DNA of 43,067 nt from positions 1 to 43,067 of the forward strand of contig JAAZBN010000119.1 of NCBI GenBank assembly GCA_012513795.1, given 5' to 3'. This document shows, piece after piece, positions 37,554 through 43,067 of the stretch. Below the pieces are notes generated by a model. The model did not search any database and was not told where the DNA came from. It saw nothing but the letters and a program-made list of their open reading frames with translations. Made by a program: the position numbers and the translations under genes. Within the stretch, counting starts at the first letter, position 1, and the number at the start of each line of letters is the position of its first letter. The DNA is from Bacteroidales bacterium. Its GTDB lineage: Bacteria > Bacteroidota > Bacteroidia > Bacteroidales > VadinHA17.

Positions 37554-39633
37554 CCTAACGGCATTGATTATGCTACTATTGATTTTACCTGGTTGCAGGG
37601 ATAACAAACAAAAGGGTACAGAGAGTGCTGACCCCTTTATCTGGCTTGAGGAGGTAGATGCAGAACGATCCCTTGAATGGGCCCGTGCGCAGAACAAGCT
37701 ATCTGACGAGAGTCTGACAACGCAACCGGTGTTCACCGAGCTTCAGGAGAGGTTCCTTGAGGTTCTTAATGACAGGGAACGGATCATTTACCCTGGTATT
37801 TTGGGTGACATGAGCTATAACCTGTGGCAGGATGAAAAGAACGAGAGAGGTGTATGGAGAAGAATGCCAAAGAAAGACTACCTGGCAGGCAAGGATGTGT
37901 GGGAGACCGTGCTTGACCTGGATGAGTTGTCAGCAGCAGAGGGGAAGAAGTGGGTCTTTGGCGGAGCCACCTGGCTCGGCCCGGAAAATCGCTACTGTCT
38001 CCTGCATCTTTCTGACGGCGGCAAGGACGAGGTGGTGATCCGTGAGTTTGATGCAGTGAAGAAGGAATTTGTGGAGGGTGGTTTCTCAATACCTGAGAGC
38101 AAGGGCAGCGTAACATGGGTTGACAGAGACCGGATTCTTGTGGCCACCAACTACGGCCCGGGGACGATGACCTCATCAGGTTATCCTGCCATGGCAAAGC
38201 TGTGGACACGAGGAGAAGATCCGGCAACGGCATCAATCATTCTTCAGACTGACACGGTTAACATGGGCATTTTTGTCAGCGGCGGCGAGGTGAACGGCAA
38301 GCAATATGTTTTCCTTAATGACAGCAAGGGATTTTATGAGTCGTCAATGTATCTGCTCACACCTGATGGCGTAAAGATGCTTGACATACAGAAGGATGTG
38401 GAGACACGCGGGTTGTTCAAAGAAGCATTGTTGCTTTACCTGCAGTCTGACTGGGACTTTAACGGGGAGATTTTCAGAAAGGGAACGCTGGTCAGCTATG
38501 ATCTGCCCTCGTTTCTCGAAGGAAAAGCGTCAGTAAAAACACTTTTTGAACCAGGGGAGAGAGAGAGCCTTGCCGGCATTATGACCTCGCGTGATTTCAT
38601 CGTACTGGCAATTATGGAAAATGTACAGGGAAAATTAAGTATCATGCGTCCTGTTGAAGGTGGCTGGCACACTGAGGCCGTACCTGTTCCGGAGCATGGG
38701 ACCGTAGGTCTTGCAGGTTCGGACGACAAGTCAAACGATTACTTCTTCACCTTCAGTAATCCGGTGACGCCCACAACACTGTATTACGGTGATGGCAAGG
38801 AGATAAAGCCCATCAGGAAGCAAAAGGATTACTTTGATGCCTCAGGTGTCAGGATTGACCAGTTTGAAGCAATATCAAATGATGGCACCAGGATTCCCTA
38901 TTTTATTGTATTCCCGGATGAGATGGGTTATGACGGCAGCAATCCCACTCTGATCTACGCATATGGCGGCTTCAACAGTGCAACCCGGCCTACCTACAGC
39001 TCATTGACTGGTATAGGCTGGATTGAAAAGGGAGGTGTTTATGTCATTGCCAACATACGTGGCGGCGGTGAATTCGGGCCGGCATGGCACCAGTCAGCCC
39101 TGAGGGAGAAGAGGCAAAATGCCTATGACGATCTCTTTGCCGTGGCTGAAGATCTCATCTCGCGGAAGATCACCACTCCCGACCGGATGGGATTCTATGG
39201 CTGGAGCAACGGAGGATTGCTTGCCGGTGTTGCCATGACCCAGAGGCCTGATCTCTGGAATGCCGTTGTGATCGGAGCACCGTTGCTTGACATGAAGAGG
39301 TACAATAAACTGCTTGCCGGGGCCAGCTGGATGGACGAATATGGCAATCCTGACGTACCGGAAGACTGGGAATTTATAAGCAGGTACTCGCCCTATCAGA
39401 ATTTAAAGAAAGATGTTAAGTATCCGACGCCGCTCTTTATCACCTCGACGAGGGATGACAGGGTTCACCCCGGTCATGCGCGCAAGATGGCGGCAAAGAT
39501 GGCAGAGATGGGACACCCGTTCTTGTATCATGAGACCATTGAGGGTGGTCATGGAGCTTCCTCCACCAATCCACAGGAAGCTGAGATGAGGGCGCTGATG
39601 TACACCTATCTTAAGGTCAGGCTGATGGATTGA
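37537..39633 (+). CDS. Prolyl oligopeptidase (S9A-like), lipoprotein signal
   Basis: DPFIWLEEVDAERSLEWARAQN; NPTLIYAYGGFNSATRPTYS; IRGGGEFGPAWHQSALREKRQNAYDDLFAVAEDLI; GWSNGGLLAG; TRDDRVHPGHARKMAAKM. Confidence 0.95.
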   Translation: MKQLTNLTALIMLLLILPGCRDNKQKGTESADPFIWLEEVDAERSLEWARAQNKLSDESLTTQPVFTELQERFLEVLNDRERIIYPGILGDMSYNLWQDEKNERGVWRRMPKKDYLAGKDVWETVLDLDELSAAEGKKWVFGGATWLGPENRYCLLHLSDGGKDEVVIREFDAVKKEFVEGGFSIPESKGSVTWVDRDRILVATNYGPGTMTSSGYPAMAKLWTRGEDPATASIILQTDTVNMGIFVSGGEVNGKQYVFLNDSKGFYESSMYLLTPDGVKMLDIQKDVETRGLFKEALLLYLQSDWDFNGEIFRKGTLVSYDLPSFLEGKASVKTLFEPGERESLAGIMTSRDFIVLAIMENVQGKLSIMRPVEGGWHTEAVPVPEHGTVGLAGSDDKSNDYFFTFSNPVTPTTLYYGDGKEIKPIRKQKDYFDASGVRIDQFEAISNDGTRIPYFIVFPDEMGYDGSNPTLIYAYGGFNSATRPTYSSLTGIGWIEKGGVYVIANIRGGGEFGPAWHQSALREKRQNAYDDLFAVAEDLISRKITTPDRMGFYGWSNGGLLAGVAMTQRPDLWNAVVIGAPLLDMKRYNKLLAGASWMDEYGNPDVPEDWEFISRYSPYQNLKKDVKYPTPLFITSTRDDRVHPGHARKMAAKMAEMGHPFLYHETIEGGHGASSTNPQEAEMRALMYTYLKVRLMD

Positions 39634-39661
39634 TTCTAGTTAGCGCTTCAGAGCGGGCTCT

Positions 39662-41047
39662 TTAATCGGCAGGATGGGTTATATCAGTCCGGCCCATCCA
39701 TGACAGAGAGATATGATCACCAAAGAGCTCTCTGAAGATGCGGTAATAGAGCAGCTCTTCCTTCCCGGTTAGGTTCCAGCCGTTTGGGAGGGTCCTCTCA
39801 CGGACAAAATCACTGTCGGAGATGTTGTTGTCAGCTATCTCCGACAGCTGTTCGTTCACCCCTCCTCCTTCCCAGAATTTGGCTTTGGGTCTCCATGTGA
39901 TCTCAGGTGGAAGGATTCCTTCCAGGGCTTTGCGGAGTATCCATTTTGCCTCGCCTCTGAATATCTTGTATTCCGGGGGAACGGACAGGGCAAAATCCTT
40001 CACTCCGGGTTGTGTAAAGACCAGGCGGGGTGTCATTCCATATGCCGAGGCACATCTGTCTACCCGTTGGAGGGCGGTATTGTGCAGTTTGCCGGTCAGG
40101 CGCACCAATTCGTCATGAAGTGACTCCTCCCGCATAGCTGACAGGTAAGAATATCCGGCAAAGAGCTCGTCTGCACCCTCTCCGGAGAAAATATCGGATA
40201 CATGGCCGGATGCTTCACGGGCAGCAAGAAAATTGAGAAGGGATGAACGCACCAGCAGCTGGTCAAAGGATTCAAGATGCCAGATAACATCAGGCAGTAT
40301 TTTCATCAGGTCATTAACCGTAACTATTATTTCATGATGCTCTGTTCCCAGCAAGCGTGCCACCTGAGATGCATATTCCAGGTCAGGTGCCCCCTCCAGG
40401 CCTGCCGTGAAGGTCCTGATGCCTCCGATATACTTTGACGCGAGTGCTGTAATGGCTGCAGAGTCGAGTCCGCCTGAGAGCCATGAGCCTGTATCCTCAG
40501 TTCTGACAGACAATGATACGGCATCATCAAGCAGCCTCCGCAACTGGGCTGCGAGCATATCCGGAGGGGGTATCTCCTGCTGTATGGCTTCAGCATCCGT
40601 GGCAACAGATGGAGGTTCTTCAACGTTTTCATCACCCGGCCTCAAGGCATCACGTGTCATTTCAATATCATAACCGGGCATCACCTCGGCAATACCGGCC
40701 ATCTCAGGGAGGAGGGCTTTAACTTCAGAGGCAAATCCTGTTACTCCATCGGTAGCGGAGCCCGTATAGAGGGGAGCCACACCCAGAGGATCACGTGAAA
40801 AGAAAAAAGTGCCGTTTTTTGCGGTAACTGTTGCATAGTGTCCCGGGCCGGCTATGTCACGGACGAAATTCATTTCATCCGACACACTGAAAGGCAGAAA
40901 GGGGGAGTCATTCCAGCAGACGCCCATGGTTGTCCCTTCAGCTACGATAATTTTCCTTCTGGCACATCCCCTGTGAGCTATCCTGTTTAGCATTTCTTCC
41001 ACCTCAGCCTGTGCGTTCTCCCTGGTTAGTCCTGCTATGCCTGCCAT
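39662..41047 (-). CDS. Asparagine-synthetase-like ATP-dependent amidoligase with a degenerate glutaminase domain
   Basis: MAGIAGL (Ala at the Cys2 position), RIAHRG, no NGEIYN segment; intact synthetase motifs WLSGGLDSAAI, FSGEGADELFAGY, TWRPKAKFWEGGGV. Confidence 0.88.
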   Translation of the reverse strand: MAGIAGLTRENAQAEVEEMLNRIAHRGCARRKIIVAEGTTMGVCWNDSPFLPFSVSDEMNFVRDIAGPGHYATVTAKNGTFFFSRDPLGVAPLYTGSATDGVTGFASEVKALLPEMAGIAEVMPGYDIEMTRDALRPGDENVEEPPSVATDAEAIQQEIPPPDMLAAQLRRLLDDAVSLSVRTEDTGSWLSGGLDSAAITALASKYIGGIRTFTAGLEGAPDLEYASQVARLLGTEHHEIIVTVNDLMKILPDVIWHLESFDQLLVRSSLLNFLAAREASGHVSDIFSGEGADELFAGYSYLSAMREESLHDELVRLTGKLHNTALQRVDRCASAYGMTPRLVFTQPGVKDFALSVPPEYKIFRGEAKWILRKALEGILPPEITWRPKAKFWEGGGVNEQLSEIADNNISDSDFVRERTLPNGWNLTGKEELLYYRIFRELFGDHISLSWMGRTDITHPAD

Positions 41048-42678
41048 GGTCCCGGTATTTTATTTATCCTCTGCTCCTCAGTCATCTTCTCCCCTGACAG
41101 TGGGTCAACCGCGTACCATGCCCCGTTGATCAGTCTTGTGGCAATTTTCCCGGAGAGGTATTCGTTGGCAGTGAAGTGAGGGGTATCAAACAGGCCACTT
41201 CTTACAGCCTCTGCAATGAGGGCAGGGTCAGACCATGGATCTTCACTGCGGCCGGCGCCAGCGTCATGAAGAGCTTTGAGAATCATGCCTGCCTCAGAGA
41301 TCAGTTCCTTCTTACGTTCCTGCACAGTCTCCCCGGCAGTAAGATCAGGCATTCCCTTCATTATATCATGAATTGTACCATGCACTATCCTGCAGCTTTC
41401 GATAAGCTCCTCAGGGAGGACGGCATGATCACCTTCGCTGTAACCCACAACATGAACTATATGAGGTTTAAGCGCAAGGCTTATCACGGCCGAGGCGGCA
41501 AGCTGACCCTTTGCAAAGTCCGGTTCAGGAGAGAAGTGAGCAAGGCCGGCGCGCACCTGCCTGATCACGCTAAAGTTGTCACCGGTGAGTCTTTCAATCA
41601 TCTCATTCTTTGCCAGCATCTTGGCTATATCCATTTCCGGGGATGTTCCGGGCGGATTATTAAACATGTACTGTGAGACATAGCGTTTCACTCCTGCCCT
41701 TCTGGCGTTCCATGCTGCGAGGAACGCCATTGCCACTGCCAGGGAATCATGTGCTTCACGTAGACTCCACTGATGTGATTCATTGACCTCTACAGGCAGG
41801 TCTCTGTCTGCATACCACTTCATCACGCTCTGGTTTTCGCGCACTGCTTCTTCTATTGTCCTTTGCGACCTCCCGTCTATGATGCTGTACCAGCAGAGTG
41901 GTATGGCGCCCCAGGCGTTTTTTATTGTTCTAACGCTCATTTCAGCCCATCTTATCAGGTCACGTGTCCCGGCATAACAGCGTACCAGCGGGTAGTTGCC
42001 GCAGCGTGAGCGGTTGTAGATGGCCTCCAGGTCGGCCTCGGTGCGGACAGGCACTCCCCCGGCGCCATCCTGGGTATGGTCCATCTCATCCGGATGGAAG
42101 AAGTGTTCCTGGGCGTTCTGGTCGGGTCCCAGGGAGATGACGTCGAGCACTCCGGCTTCTGCTATCATTTCCACCCCGTCGAGTGTCTCCTCCACGGTAG
42201 GACGGCCGAAGTGGTGTCTGATGACAGGGTAGGGATACTTCTGGCTAATGCGTTCAAGGAGAGTATCAGCATGCTTTGCAAGTGAGACGCCGGAGGTGCC
42301 GCCACGGAGGTACTCCCTCACCGCGCCTGGAGGCCCGGTACCGTCAAAGAGACGTTCGAAGAGACCGTAACGGTCAGCCACTGCGGCCACGGGAGGCGTA
42401 CCCCCGAAGATCATCCGGTAACCGGTGATGCCTTCTCTTTCCAGTCCGCTTTTCAGTTCCTGAAACAGTCTGGCCGCAGACTCAGGGGTGAGCCTGTAAC
42501 TCACGGCCACTATATCAGGTTTCTCATCACGTATGATCTCAAGCAACCTGCTCACGCTCACAGCGGGGCCGAAGGAGATGCTTTCGTAGCCCTCACTTTC
42601 TGCTATCTCCAGGAAATGATGGAGTCCGGCAACATGAACACAGCTGCCTATGGCAGCGCCAATGATTTTTTTCATCAC
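41035..42678 (-). CDS. B12-binding domain plus glutamate-mutase-epsilon-like TIM barrel protein
   Basis: IGAAIGSCVHVAGLHHFLEIAESEGYESISFG resembles the B12 motif GSDVHxxG with D to C; downstream GG in MIFGGTPPV. C-term contains VRCYAGTRDLIRWAEMSVRTIKNAWGAIPLCWYSIIDGRSQRTIEEAVREN. Confidence 0.75.
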   Translation of the reverse strand: MMKKIIGAAIGSCVHVAGLHHFLEIAESEGYESISFGPAVSVSRLLEIIRDEKPDIVAVSYRLTPESAARLFQELKSGLEREGITGYRMIFGGTPPVAAVADRYGLFERLFDGTGPPGAVREYLRGGTSGVSLAKHADTLLERISQKYPYPVIRHHFGRPTVEETLDGVEMIAEAGVLDVISLGPDQNAQEHFFHPDEMDHTQDGAGGVPVRTEADLEAIYNRSRCGNYPLVRCYAGTRDLIRWAEMSVRTIKNAWGAIPLCWYSIIDGRSQRTIEEAVRENQSVMKWYADRDLPVEVNESHQWSLREAHDSLAVAMAFLAAWNARRAGVKRYVSQYMFNNPPGTSPEMDIAKMLAKNEMIERLTGDNFSVIRQVRAGLAHFSPEPDFAKGQLAASAVISLALKPHIVHVVGYSEGDHAVLPEELIESCRIVHGTIHDIMKGMPDLTAGETVQERKKELISEAGMILKALHDAGAGRSEDPWSDPALIAEAVRSGLFDTPHFTANEYLSGKIATRLINGAWYAVDPLSGEKMTEEQRINKIPGPWQA

Positions 42679-42696
42679 ATGACAATTAAACAGTTT

Positions 42697-43067
42697 TCAC
42701 TTACCGGTTTCGCCGATGGCTATAAGCCTCAGTTCCCTCAGGCTCATGCCGGCGATTCCGAGGTTCTCAACCGTGCGGCCTGATACCCGGTAATCGGTTG
42801 AATTAATTATTGATCCCATCAGTATAATTGAGTCCATCACCTCAGTACTGACCCCCATCATTCTTCCAAGTGATGCCATTGGTACAAGGCTGTAAGGTAT
42901 ATCCTCTTCGAGATATCTTACCTTTAAAGATCTGGGGGCAAGAATCCCCCTGTAGCCGGCATTTTTCTTCATTGACTCGTAGAGGGAGTTACCGGCAGTG
43001 GAGTAGGCCATATAGAGCCACTGGCGGGCTGTGATTGCCCTTATTCCCAGGGCTTCAGCCACTCTTA
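42697..43067 (-). CDS. NAD/NADP octopine/nopaline dehydrogenase family protein, C-terminal part (truncated by window end)
   Basis: ITARQWLYMAYSTAGNSLYESMKKNAGYRGILAPRSLKVRYLEEDIPYSLVPMASLGRMMGVSTEVMDSIILMGSIINSTDYRVSGRTVENLGIAGMSLRELR. Confidence 0.85.
   Translation of the reverse strand, partial: RVAEALGIRAITARQWLYMAYSTAGNSLYESMKKNAGYRGILAPRSLKVRYLEEDIPYSLVPMASLGRMMGVSTEVMDSIILMGSIINSTDYRVSGRTVENLGIAGMSLRELRLIAIGETGK

Overview
This 43 kb window looks like a Bacteroidota (Bacteroidales/Marinilabiliales-like) chromosome segment; the taxonomy is inferred from gene families and a TAnnTTTG-type promoter. The left ~4.1 kb is AT-rich and decaying. It holds a HicA remnant plus HicB, a GH43 gene, an AbrB-like gene split by a frameshift, two long imperfect-palindrome elements that each start within a few nt of a small ORF's stop codon, and a degraded Fpg/EndoVIII-like gene fused in frame to a CPBP-protease-like fragment. 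From ~4.8 kb on it is mostly dense, well-formed coding sequence: a PDF-like protein, GNAT, a DUF438/DUF1858-DUF2249/DUF998-DUF2007-like operon, an amidohydrolase/P1/S12/S12 hydrolase operon, a CaCA antiporter, a beta-helix protein, a NAGPA-like phosphodiester glycosidase, a GNAT-HDAC fusion, GH97-GH95, S9 and M81 peptidases. The most interesting candidate system is the minus-strand operon at the right edge (39662-43067): an octopine/nopaline-dehydrogenase-like enzyme (truncated by the window), a glutamate-mutase-like B12 protein with DxHxxG altered to CxHxxG, and a shortened asparagine-synthetase-like ligase with Ala in place of the catalytic Cys2. The ligase state resembles that of beta-lactam synthetase/CarA, so this may be an undescribed amino-acid-derived small-molecule pathway. 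No tRNA, rRNA, CRISPR or intact transposase was recognised. All family calls are from reading motifs; no database search was run.
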